Source: Sesamum alatum (lineage: Eukaryota > Streptophyta > Magnoliopsida > Lamiales > Pedaliaceae). Taken from it: 64,000 nt of DNA. A model generated the notes under the pieces. It had not been told where the DNA came from. It worked only from the letters and a program-made list of their open reading frames with translations, and did no database searches. This document shows, one piece after another, positions 22,819 through 33,517 of this stretch (its first letter is position 1; each line of letters starts with the position of its first letter). A program made the translations under genes and the position numbers. The stretch is taken from the NCBI GenBank assembly GCA_034509735.1, contig JACGWO010000011.1:22428979-22492978 (forward strand). Direction: 5' to 3'.

Positions 22819-23114
22819 TTCTCCCACTTGACCCACTACACTTTGTGATAAGAATTAATCCGAATATGACCATAAGAAAACTTTATAGTGTGAATACTTT
22901 TATAAGAAATGTTGGATCATGAATCATGGCGGTTATGTCCATTAAATCGAACATTTCCTTCCATGTATTACTATGAGCAACAATTCTTATATGAATATTG
23001 TATGTGGGATAAACTTGAGGTCTGCCCTTATTTATCATAATGGATAACTTAAATGACACAATTTAACTTTATGTGCACAATAAAGTTGTTTCATCTTATT
23101 GTTTGAGAAAGTAC

Positions 23115-24800
23115 ATTACATTGGACTAACAAGACCCATACAATCCACATGATTTCTATATGAACTTTCCGACAACGCTTTAGTTATTGGATCGGCTACC
23201 ATTTGCTCCGTACCGATATACTGAATGGTAATGTCTTTGTTATTCACTTGCTCCCTTACGACAGATACTTAATGTCGATATGCTTGTTACGGTTGCCGCT
23301 TTTATTGTTCTTCCAAAAGAAAATAGGATCTGAGTTATCACAATAAATCTAGATTGGTCTGGAGATAGAATCAACTATTTTTAATCCTGTGATATAATGT
23401 CTCAACCACAAAACTTGTGAAGTAGCCTCGTAGCACGCTACAAATTCCACTTCCATAGTAGATGAAGATGTAATAGTCTGCTTAGTACTTTTTCATGAGA
23501 TAGTTCCATTAACAAGCAAAAATATATATATATATATATATCCATAAGTGGATTTATGGGAATCTAGACAACTGGCAAAATTAGAGTATGAATAGCCAAC
23601 CACTTCAAGATTTTTCATATGCTTGTAAATGAGTTGAAAATCTTTAGTTCCTTGTAAGTACCGCATAACCTTCTTAGCAGCTTTCTAATGCTCAAGACAT
23701 GGATTGCTTTGATATCTACCTAACATTCCCACTGCAAATGCAATATCAGGTCTAGTACAGACCTGAACATACATTAAACTGCCACAATTGAAGCATAGGG
23801 AATATTTTTCATCTAATTCTCCTCCATGAAATTTTGTGGAGATTGACAAATGCTAAATTTATCTCCTTTGACTATAGGTGCTCCAGTGGATGAACAAGTA
23901 CTCATTCTGAACTTTGCCAAAACTTTTTCAATGTAATCCTTTTGAGATAGTCCTAAAATTCTCTTATTTCTATCTATGTGAATTTCAATACTAATTACAT
24001 ATGAGGCTTCACCCATATCTTTTATTTCAAAGTTTTTGGCAAGAAATTCTTTAGTTTCATGTAGTAATCCATATCACTACTTGCAAGTAATATATCATCA
24101 ACATAAAGGACTAAGAAAATATATTTCATCCCACTAACCTTAAGGTATATACGCTGATCAACGATGTTCTCCTTAAATCTAAATGAAGAAACAACATTGT
24201 GAAACTTAATATACCATTGACGGGAAGCCTTTTTAACTCCATAAATCGATTTCTTTAACTTGCAAACTAAATGACTGTCATTTGAGAAACCCTTAGGCTG
24301 GCTAATATATACTTCCTCTTCAAGATCCCCATTTAGAAAAGCCGTTTTCACATCCATTTGGTGTAACTCTAAATCAAAACGAGCCATCAATACCATGATA
24401 ATTCGGAAAGAGTCCTTTGAAATTGGAGAGAAGGTCTCACGGTAATCAATACTCTCTTTTTCAATATAACCTTTAGCAACAAGTCGGACCTTATACCTTT
24501 CAATTCTACCAGATGGATCTCTTTTGGTCTTATAGACCAATTTACAACCAATAGTTTTAGCTCCTCCTGGTAGTTTGGTAAGTTCCAAAACTTGATTTTT
24601 ATTCATAGATGCTATTTCCTCTTTCATAGCATCATGCCAAAGATTAGATTTGCACTACTCATGGCTTGTGAAAAAGATGTTGGATCATTTTTAGGTCTAA
24701 TATCAAAATCAGATTCTTGAAGATAAACAATATGATCGCTAGAAATTGCATTTTTCTTAACTTCTGAAGATCTACTAACATCTACTTGATCTTCTTGATT
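23115..24800 (-). pseudogene. Copia reverse transcriptase and RNase H, broken
   Basis: RT motifs on the minus strand: LVAKGYIEKESIDYRETFSP, LHQMDVKTAFLNGDLEEEVY and the catalytic box VLYVDDILLASSD (about 24108-24070). This frame ends at 24022 and continues in others (KRILGLSQKDYIEKVLAKFR at about 23960). RNase H is readable as VCTRPDIAFAVGMLGRYQSN, then YCDNSDPIFFWKN near 23320 and YIGTEQMVADPITKALSESS near 23180, ending near 23115. An AT microsatellite at 23521-23540 interrupts it. Multiple stops and frameshifts exclude function. Confidence 0.85.
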
Positions 24801-25016
24801 TTGATCATTTAAAGTGAAGGTTCTGCATATTCATGATCTACGACGGGTTGTTGTTCTAGAACTTCTTGAGTTCTTTGAACAGACTGATCCCCTACATAGA
24901 TAGTGGGTAACTTGGATAAATAGGCAATTCCTCAGGTGCCTTAGATGATACTTGATCTTCTTCAAACACCACCTGTGAGGAATATTACTCCTACTAGTCT
25001 TAAGATCCTCAAGAAA

Positions 25017-26191
25017 TTATGCATTTCTTGCTTCAACAATTCTAGGTATATGAGAAGGACAGTAAAATCTGTATCTTTTAGAGTTTTCTGCATAGCCAAT
25101 GAAATATGTATTGATTGTCCTTAGATCTAGTTTTCTTATATTCAGATTATTAATCCGAACTTCAATCGAACAACCACAAATATGTAAATGTCCTAAACTA
25201 TGTTTCCATCCTTTCCACAACTCAAAACGAGTTTTAGGAACAGCTTTAGATGGAACTCTATTTAAGATATATACTGCGGTTTTCAAAGCTTCACTCCATA
25301 ACTCTAAAGAAAGATTAGTATGACTCATCATACTCCTTACCATGTCCATAACCGTACAATTCCGTCTTTCAGCAACATCATTGTGTTGTGGTGTGTCAGG
25401 CATTGTATATTGTGCTATTGGGCCTTCTTCTTTAAGGAATGTAGCAAATGAAACCCGGATTTTGCCCATTTTCTGTGTACCGACCATAATACTCTCCACC
25501 CCTATCATATCGTACAATCTTGATTTTCTTTTCCAATTGTTTCTCTACCTCAACTTTATATTTCTTAAAAGCATCAAAAGCCTTAGCTATATCAAAAATG
25601 AGATAAAGATACATATATCTTGAATAGTCGTCAATAAAAGACATGAAATATCTTGGACCATTCAAGCAGGGTGGAGATGGTCCACACATATCTATATGTA
25701 TGAGTTCAAGAACCGTAGAACTCCTTTTAGCACCTTTAATGGACTTTCCACACAAGTACCAAATTTTGAAAAATCAAGTTCCTTTAATATTCCATCATTA
25801 GTTAATCTTTTTAATCTTTCAATGGAAATATGACCTTGTCGTTTGTGCCATAACATAGAGGAGTTTCATTGATAATGTATCTTTTAGTGCCAATACTATT
25901 TTTAAAGGTTAAGTGAGTAGAATAAGAGACAGGATCAAGATCAAATTTAAATAAACTATTAATTAAATAACCACCAGCAACAATAACATTGTTTTTCATA
26001 ACAAAAAAACTTGATTTGCTAAAATTAAAAACATAACCTAAAGAAACTAAATTTCCACTGTAAGATGGAACATAGAATTTATTTTCAAGATCTAAAACAT
26101 AACCATTCTTGAAAATAAGTCTAAAGATTCCAACAGCCTCCACTTGTGAACACATCTGATTACATGAATAGATGTTGTGTTCACTTCCCAT
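25017..26191 (-). pseudogene. Copia integrase and upstream linker, broken
   Basis: GSEHNIYSCNQMCSQVEAVG to VIFPLKD (26191-25811) is the region between protease and integrase. LWHKRQGHISIERLKRL (about 25855-25800) follows with the H-H zinc residues. The integrase core shows LELIHIDMCGPSPP (first D), [11 protein letters not shown] (second D) and, after a frame change, [20 protein letters not shown] (E). [20 protein letters not shown] follows. The order integrase before RT marks the element as copia. Confidence 0.82.
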
Positions 26192-26199
26192 TGGTTTTC

Positions 26200-27095
26200 T
26201 TAGGCTGATAAATCCCTACATAGTATTAGCAATACGGATTGTAGATCCATAATCAATCCACCATGTATTATCAGGAACTTTAATGAAATTTGACTCATAA
26301 CATACACAAGAAATAAAATTACCTTTCTTCGCAAGCCATTTCTTATACTTCGGGTAGTCTTTCTTTTTGTGTCCCATTTTCCTACAGAAGAAAAAAATGA
26401 TCTTACCAAAAGATCCATTTGAAACATTACCTGCTTTCTTCTCGTAAATACCAACTTTGCCCTTCTTTCCTTTAACCTGGTGTTGGATCACAAGATTTGC
26501 AACTTTTATATTCTCATTTTTCAATCTCTCTTCTTCTTGAACACACATGGTCAACAATTCATTTACTAACCATTTTACCTTTTGTGCGTTATAAGTGATC
26601 TTAAAAGGACCATATTCTTTAGGAAGAAAGTTGAGTATGAGATGCACCATAAATAGCTCAGATTTATCAACTTCTAGGGGTTTCAACTGTGCTGCAATGT
26701 CCCTCATCTGCATGATATGTTCACGCACACTTCTAGACCCGTTGTATTTCATATCTGACAGTCGTTTCATTAGAGTGCTTGCCAAAGCCTTATCAAAACG
26801 CACATATTGGTCTTCAATTGCTTTAGGAAGTCTTTTACTTTGGTGCATCTAGGATTGAACCTCGAATACCTTTGCTAATATGCTTCTTTATAAGCATCAA
26901 ACTTAAACGGTTGGATCGCTCCCACTGCTCATAAGAAGCTTTTTCAGCAGGCGTATTTGAGTCTATAGGAATTGGTGGTTCATCCACATGGAACGCCAAA
27001 TCAAGATCGATACACCCTAAAGTCCAAAGAACTTGATCTTTCCAATCGTAAAAGTTGTTACCATTTAGCATAGGAATTTGAGAACCAAAATCCAT
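26200..27095 (-). pseudogene. Copia gag and protease start, broken
   Basis: Gag begins MDFGSQIPMLNGNNFYDWKD (start at 27095) and runs to SILDAPK, then shifts frame near 26845 and continues YVRFDKALASTLMKRLSDMK, LVNELLTMCVQEEERLKNEN. The zinc knuckle is damaged: FFFCRKMGHKKKDYPKY lacks the first and last Cys of C-x2-C-x4-H-x4-C. The protease active site reads WWIDYGSTIRIANTM where the family has D-S/T-G. Confidence 0.8.
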
Positions 27096-27256
27096 AAAAG
27101 TACTTGAAAAAACTACAATAAAAAATAAATTCATTATCATGAGGCGAATAAAAGTAAATTCATGTCCTCCCCGTGGGTAAATGTTTCATCATGCATAGAA
27201 TTTACTTAACTTAATCATAAGACTAATGAATACTTCTATATAAAATAAAAGACTCT

Positions 27257-27763
27257 CACTGTGTTTGGTTTTATTTTCTCTTTATTTTCGATATTGTGAT
27301 AAAACAAAACCAAACATAACATTACATAAAACACCTTTACTGGGTGTTTTGGACAATTATGACACATTCTCCACATATACATATGTTCACCTACAAATAA
27401 ATATATATAAATATTACTATATATACATTTATAAAAATATAAAAAAGAGACATAATTTAACAATAAACAGTATTTTTTGTCTCATAATATACAACACAAT
27501 ACATACAAACAAAATAAATATTACTATATCTATACATATATAAAAATATATAAAAGAGATATGATTTGACAATAAACAATGCTTTTTGTCTCCCAATATA
27601 CAACACAATACATACAATATTTTTTTTTACACTCTTTAAAATTAACTTCAAAAACAAACCCAAACATACACCCTATCTCTAACACACACTTATTTATCTT
27701 TATTTTCTCTCTCTATCTCCACAAAACAAAACAAAACATTCCAAAAATAAAATCAAACACAAT
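27257..27763. mobile_element. Inverted-repeat element (MITE-like) in the copia leader
   Basis: Ends are inverted copies: ACTGTGTTTGGTTTTATTTT on the left and AAAATAAAATCAAACACAAT on the right. Inside is a tandem duplication of about 115 bp: the blocks at about 27430-27515 and 27545-27625 share AATATACAACACAATACATA and a preceding GTCTC word. No coding potential. The terminal words resemble those of the element in the MAPKK intron at 38020-38376. TSD not determined. Confidence 0.5.
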
Positions 27764-28139
27764 GTCTGTATCTGTGGATATAGAAAATCTTCCATATATT
27801 ATAGTATTCATCACCTTGTGCCAATTAAATTATGGAAAAAATCACTTTTCCTTTGGGTATAAATGATTATTTCACCAACTTAATTGCAATAGATGTTATA
27901 ACATAATAGAGTCTCTTTAAAAAAATTTAAATGCTAAAATATTACAATCATTATAATGATTATTAAAAGACAATCTTTAGAGACTTTCTATAACATCAAG
28001 GTAACAAATATTATGGAACAAATATTATTTCCTTATATGTTTAAAACATCCCTTCTTGTTCCATAAACTCCCCATGAACCAAATTGAAGAATAAATATTA
28101 TCACATTTCCTACTTCAGAAGGCTGAAACATATCAATTA

Positions 28140-28480
28140 ACAAAATTATCATGTGTTGCATAATATATAACTAATATATGTGGCACACTCAAATGTGTGT
28201 GCACAATTAATTTAAAAATTTTTGAAAAAGAATTATTTTTATAAATTATATTAATTAGATTTAAAAATATTTAAAAAATGAAAAATAATGAAAAAAACGA
28301 AAGAAGAAAAAGAGATGTGGAAGTTGATAAGAGAGAAGATGGGAAGTTGAGAAGAGAGAGAAAATTAATAAGTTGAGAAAAGAGAAAAATAATAAAATAT
28401 TAAAATTTAAAAATTAGCAAACCAATTAATTGAAGACACCAATAAGGTGCTCTTTAATTATATAAAGGTATAGATATAAC
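28140..28480 (-). repeat. Dispersed repeat shared with 62460-62765
   Basis: The reverse complement of this stretch resembles 62460-62765: both have a GGTGTC..CAATT word, a GA/CT-rich middle part with AACTTCC or CAACTTC words, and GTGTGTGCCACA-like ends. Its plus-strand end, GGTATAGATATAACGC, might be a Helitron start on the minus strand (TCTATACC), but no 3' hairpin with CTRR is convincing. Confidence 0.45.
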
Positions 28481-28569
28481 GCATAAATATCATGGCTAAA
28501 TAACTAAGTTCATCAAAAAAACTTGCAAAACAAAATTATTAGAACAGTTATTTAGGTATACTTTAAGAA

Positions 28570-29174
28570 TGGAATAAATGCAATTTTGGTCCCTAAACTT
28601 TACTACTAAAGCAATTTTAGCCCTCAAACTTTTTTAGGTTGCACTATTAGTCCTCAAACAATCATTTTTCAAGCATTTTCGATCCTTCCGTTAACTTTGT
28701 CGTCAAACTTAACGGAATATTCGTTTTTATTGTAAAAAAATATTATTTTACTACCATTTTGTGCTATTTTTCAAGTTTTAATCTAATGTACTTGTTTTTT
28801 CTATTTTTTCTTCAAACTTAAAGAGATAAAAAATTAAAAATATTGAATGTAAGCAACAAATTTGCTATATAATCTTCACAAATTTGTTTCTTAGATTCAA
28901 TATTTTTTTTATTTTTTCTCTCTTTAAGTTTGAATTAAAATGAAAAAAATAAGTGTATTAGATTAAAAGTTGAAAAATAACACAAAATGGGAGTAAAATA
29001 ATATTTTTTTACAATAAAAAATAAATTTTCCGTTAAGTTTAACGGCAAAGTTAGCGGAAGAATCGAAAATGCTTAAAAAATGATTGTTTGAGGACTAATA
29101 GTACAACCTAAAAAAATTTGAGGACCAAAACTGCTTTAGTGGTAAAGTTTAGGAGCCAAAATTACATTTATCCC
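28570..29174. mobile_element. Mutator-like hairpin MITE with 9-bp target duplication
   Basis: Two arms of about 290 bp are near-perfect inverted copies that meet around 28870: CCCTAAACTTTACTACTAAA on the left pairs with TTTAGTGGTAAAGTTTAGG on the right. Exact 9-bp direct repeats CTTTAAGAA flank it (28561-28569 and 29175-29183), the duplication length of Mutator-like transposases. No ORF. It lies in the untranslated leader of the copia element, between the PBS and gag. Confidence 0.85.
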
Positions 29175-29213
29175 CTTTAAGAACAATACTATCTAGACAA
29201 AGATGGCTAGAGT

Positions 29214-29231
29214 ATGGCTCCGATACCACAA
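29214..29231 (-). other. Copia primer binding site
   Basis: The minus strand reads TGGTATCGGAGCC (29228-29216) next to the LTR end. It matches, with one change, TGGTATCAGAGC, the site complementary to the 3' end of initiator methionine tRNA used by plant copia elements. Confidence 0.8.
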
Positions 29232-29463
29232 TGTAAGAAAATCTCATATAAGATTACCTCCAGCCATGTTTGTCCAAGTTTGATTGTTGTTTGACAACTC
29301 TTGAGTTCGAGAATCCTTCACACCACTTGTTTGTCCTTCACTCATTTATTAAGAGTGTTTTCTAACCTAAGAGATTTTTATGCGTGTATGTTGTATGATG
29401 GATATCTCTTTCACAAGCTCACACACACACACACAAACACATACACACACACACACACACATA

Positions 29464-30883
29464 TCTATATTATATATAAAAGTGTGAATCTTTCATGTGT
29501 TTGTTCCCCATTATGAAAAGACATTCATACCCTTGCTTAAATTATATTTTTAATAATAATTAGAAATTAGTTATAAAAGAATAAAATTCTATCAAAGAAG
29601 ACTATTTAAGAGTCCTAATGCCTCTAAACTACTTGGGCAATGATAAATATATCCTAATAAAAAAAATAGGCTAATAATATGTCCATGCGATTAATTTGTT
29701 AGAAGATATTTTTAAATGCTTTAAAAATATTATTTTACCAGGGCACGATATAATTTAAAATGAAAAGCATTGGAACAATACATAAAATACTAAACATCAA
29801 AATCAATATATATATATATGAAATAAATATAATGAAATTTTAAATAAAATTTATCAATCTTAGTAAATTAGAAATGCTTACAAAATATTTGGACAAACTT
29901 TAAAAATTGATAGTAAAATATAATTAGAATAATTATAGCACATTGCAAACAAATTAATACTGATATTATAAATGTGTGATTAGATTAAATTTTTACAAAA
30001 ATAGTTAATAAATGATTAGTGTAAGATCATTACACACTGATAAATTTAAGAAAAAGAATTCAAGATATGATCGTAAAATAAAAAAATATAACATTTCACA
30101 AAAATAATATAACAAACACAAAGAAAACTGAAAAAGAAAAATAGCAAATAGACATTAAAAAACACTACTAATAAAACATGATCAGTTTTATTAAACGAGA
30201 ATTTCATAAAAAAAAATTCAAAAATAAGGGGCTTCATTAACTTTATATTAATTTGGATCTTTTTTATACTTATATTTTACTTTTGCATTAATTTATTCCA
30301 ATACAAAATTAATAAACATAATAATTATTAAATATGAAACACAAAAAGTCAATTCTAAGGAATAAATCTTTTATTTAATATTATTAATTAAATTTAGGAG
30401 TGAGTTACAAATAACAAATTTAATGGTTTCCTCATCAATTAAAATAATTATTATCAATATTTTTGAAAATATAATTATATATAGGGATAATTATATTTAC
30501 ACCCCCTAATCTATAGTCCGTTTACACAAATCACCCCTATTTTTTCAATAATTACACATACACCCACTAAAATGTAAGCATCATTTACACAAGCCACCCC
30601 TATTTTTTTAGAAAATTATACTTACAACCCTCAAAAGTATCGACATTATTGCACAAACTACGTACCCCTATTTTTTGGCTATCAAGGGTAGTTTATGTAA
30701 TTATGCAAAAGACAAGCGTAGTTTGTGTAAATAAACTATAGGTCAGGGAGTGTAAAATATAATTATCCCTTTATATATACTAATGATTCAATAATACAAA
30801 AATAAATTCTCTTGTAACTAATAAACTATATAATCACCTCTAAAAATATATTTATACACGTGCAACGCACGTCATACTTCCTA

Positions 30884-30884
<1 letters not shown>
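29464..30884 (+). mobile_element. Non-autonomous Helitron
   Basis: The 5' end is TCTATATTATATATAAAAG and the 3' end is ACGTGCAACGCACGT (a 6-bp stem with 3-base loop at about 30858-30872), nine bases of spacer, then CTAG. It sits between A (29463) and T (30885). TC start, terminal hairpin, CTRR end and A/T insertion site are the Helitron hallmarks. There is no Rep/helicase ORF, so it would depend on a partner element. It carries a MITE at 30483-30770. Confidence 0.85.
30483..30770. mobile_element. hAT-like MITE, copy 1, inside the Helitron
   Basis: Terminal inverted repeats AGGGATAATTATATTTACAC and (reverse complement of the right end) AGGGATAATTATATTTTACA. Exact 8-bp direct repeats TTATATAT flank it (30475-30482, 30771-30778). 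288 bp, no ORF. A sister copy lies at 32637-32922. Confidence 0.85.
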
Positions 30885-30922
<38 letters not shown>

Positions 30923-31198
30923 ATAGGGCCCTCCCATTTTACTTTGTCTTTATTGTTAGGTTGTCATACTAAGTAATAGATTAATTCTATCATTCATAAC
31001 CAAAAAATGGTTACACTTCTCATACGAAATATTCTTAATTCTTATCACATAAATATATGTAACTCATGAACTTAAAGTATGATAAATCATCATTATATAA
31101 AATTATAACCATGCTCTTAATACATGATAGAGGCGTGTCCCCTCAAGGGTTTCATGTAATTGAAGAGATATAGTCTCTAAAAAATGTAGAGACTCACA

Positions 31199-32636
31199 AA
31201 ACTATTTACCTTATAAAAAAATTGAAGATAATAAGCCTGGCGAAACATGGTAGAAGATTCAAGGGAGCTATTAATTAGATTAACTTGTTTAAATGAAATT
31301 AACATTTGATTTTTAACGAATAACCAACTGTCATTTACTGAAATTTTAGTTTGAAATTCTTTCAAATTATTTGATACATGCAACTTTTATTTTTCAGTAT
31401 AAACATAAATTTGTACGTAACGTATCCATTCTATCTATATGACTATATTTATATATACCACAAGACTTATGAAATATTTAAAGAGTTTCTTGAAATAGTT
31501 TTTTCTACCTAATGATAATAATTATCATGTACTAATAATAGAAAATGAGGGATACTTGGGCTTTCTTTTAATAATAATATAGTTTAGATATAATACTAAG
31601 TGTGATCATGTCTATGTTCTAATTCTTCTATTAAAATTGGCCATGTGTTTTCCTTATACCATAACATTTTGATTACATTAGATTTTTAAATAAAATTCAA
31701 GGGCTTTTTAACGATAAGTGACGTGCATATAGAGTACTTTATATGAGATAATTATAGTTGTTTAAAATTAATAATTTTCATAACTGGGAATATATATATA
31801 TATATATATATGACATGATACTTTTTCTAACTTTTGACACAAATTAATTATTGTACACTTATAATAATTCTAAAGTACAATTAAGATTAATTTATAGGAA
31901 GACATAAAGGAAAAACATAAAAAATATTAACTCTAAAGAACTTTGCTACTGAATAAAAATAAAAATTTTAAATTAATAGTAAATTATAATTTAAATTTGG
32001 ATATACACATTTCAATTCTATTTACCTATTTTATTGTTCATGGTATATTTATTTACTTAAATATTTTTATAATTATTGTAATACAAACTTATTTTTGTAA
32101 AAATATATTCATATTAATGAGCCCTAATAGAGTAAATATTTCGAAACTTTTTTTTTAATTTTAATTTTTAAATATGCAGATTTAGAAAAAACAAAAGTAA
32201 GAGATAATTATTTTATGGGTAATTGGCACCTTGCACCCCTGAGTGACACGCTATTGGCATTTTGCATTCTCAAATTGTATTTTTGGCAATTTGCACCCTA
32301 GAAATACAAAAATCTTGACGACTTGCACCCCATACCAATTTCCGGCAAGATTTCCACCGAAAAATCAAATCAAAAGGAAAAACCAGCAGGACCAATTTTG
32401 TATTTTCAAAAAGTATGTGGGTTGAATTTAATACTAGATACATGGTAAAAAAAAATCGTCTCACCCAACCTTGAGTTGAGCTCCAAACCAATTGAGGTTC
32501 TGTGGGCTAACCTTTTCACTTCTCTCAATTCCCCCTCCCCAGAAACCTAATCTGGTAATTTGCAGCACCCTTTTCTTCCCTTTTAATGTTAAATTTATCT
32601 GTCAACAACCGGTCAATTGGTTGTCTTTTATTCTAT
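31199..32636. other. AT-rich spacer
   Basis: No gene is recognisable. There is an AT microsatellite near 31792-31812. At 32220-32340 a run of TTGCACCC words (GGGTAATTGGCACCTTGCAC) looks like one end of another inverted-repeat element, but I could not place its partner. Confidence 0.4.
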
Positions 32637-32922
32637 AGGGATAATTACATTTACATTCCCTAATCTATGGTCTATTTACACAAATTATCCCTTTCTTTTG
32701 AATAACTATACATACACTCACTAGAAATGTAAGCATCATTTACACAAACCATCTCTATTTTTTGAAAAATTACACTTACACCCCTCAAAAGTATCAACAT
32801 TATTACACAAATTATCCCTATTTTTTTTAATATCAAAGGTGATTTCTGTGATTATGCAAAAGGTAGGGATGACTTGTATAAATACACTATATAAGTCAAG
32901 GGGTGAAAATGTAATTATCCCT
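32637..32922. mobile_element. hAT-like MITE, copy 2
   Basis: Same family as 30483-30770: AGGGATAATTACATTTACAT at the left, AAAATGTAATTATCCCT at the right, 286 bp. Flanked by the 7-base direct repeat ATTCTAT (32630-32636 and 32923-32929). Confidence 0.85.
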
Positions 32923-33199
32923 ATTCTATATATTTGGTTGATTCAATAAACAAGTTATTTGTACTCTGGTTATACAGAAATTGTTAACAAAAACACAAGG
33001 GAGTAGTAAGTATGTCAAAAGATAAGAAACCAAACAGAAGGGTATAATTAGGAGAGAAAACAAAGAGAAATGAGATTTTGTAGTTATGTTTTAATAGTTC
33101 AAGAAGAAAGGAGATCAATCCGGCTGCCCAAGATGCAGCAGACAACATCTATGTATCTGAAAGCTCAAAGGAATTCAGAGAAGAAGACTTAAAAGTGTG

Positions 33200-33517
33200 T
33201 GTACTCCTTGTCTCTTAACTGAACACCAAGAATTTCATGCGCTGAGTACGTACATTGACACAATCACAATTTTCACATCAGCAGTGAAGGTATGCTCATC
33301 AACTTGGATTGTAAGAGGGCGATCATCCGACGTGGAATAGTCTTTGCTTGCAAGATGTTAAGTTCATTAGCTGAATAATTGGCTGATGGGATTCTCATGA
33401 ATATCAAACAGCAGTGACTATTATTTAGAGAATATACACAGAAGGATTCGAGACAAGAAAATGCAGATCTCATCATATCTCGAAAAAGCATCTTGTGCAT
33501 GGAATAAGATCAAAACC
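33200..33517 (-). other. Probable 3'UTR of the MAPKK gene
   Basis: Non-repetitive sequence directly downstream of the TAA, with no coding frame. Its end is not marked clearly; AT-rich DNA and a MITE begin further out (below 32930). Confidence 0.45.

Larger units (their letters stand above)
7182..31198 (-). mobile_element. Outer Ty1/copia retrotransposon, split by nested insertions
   Basis: Minus-strand element with gag, protease, integrase, RT and RNase H in copia order (27095 down to about 23115). The 5' LTR lies at 31198-29232 and is interrupted by a Helitron. The 3' LTR lies at 22818-22474 and resumes at 7330-7182, interrupted by a gypsy element. Both LTRs start TGTGAGTCTCTACATTTTTT and end near CATACA or CTTACA, and their halves align across both interruptions. 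Flanks are AAAAC at 7177-7181 and AAACT at 31199-31203, a poor target-site match. Without its inserts the LTR is about 480 bp. The coding region is broken by many stops and frameshifts, so it is an old, inactive copy. Confidence 0.88.
29232..31198 (-). repeat. Copia 5' LTR, interrupted by a Helitron
   Basis: The LTR parts are 31198-30885 and 29463-29232; between them lies the Helitron. Reading across, the parts align with the two halves of the 3' LTR (22818-22474 and 7330-7182). CA and TA microsatellites (29420-29460 and 30885-30920) stand at the junction. Confidence 0.82.

Noticed and set aside
27236..27866. Several Tyr/Ile-rich ORFs on both strands
   Set aside because: AT-rich inverted-repeat element with a tandem duplication; no domain.
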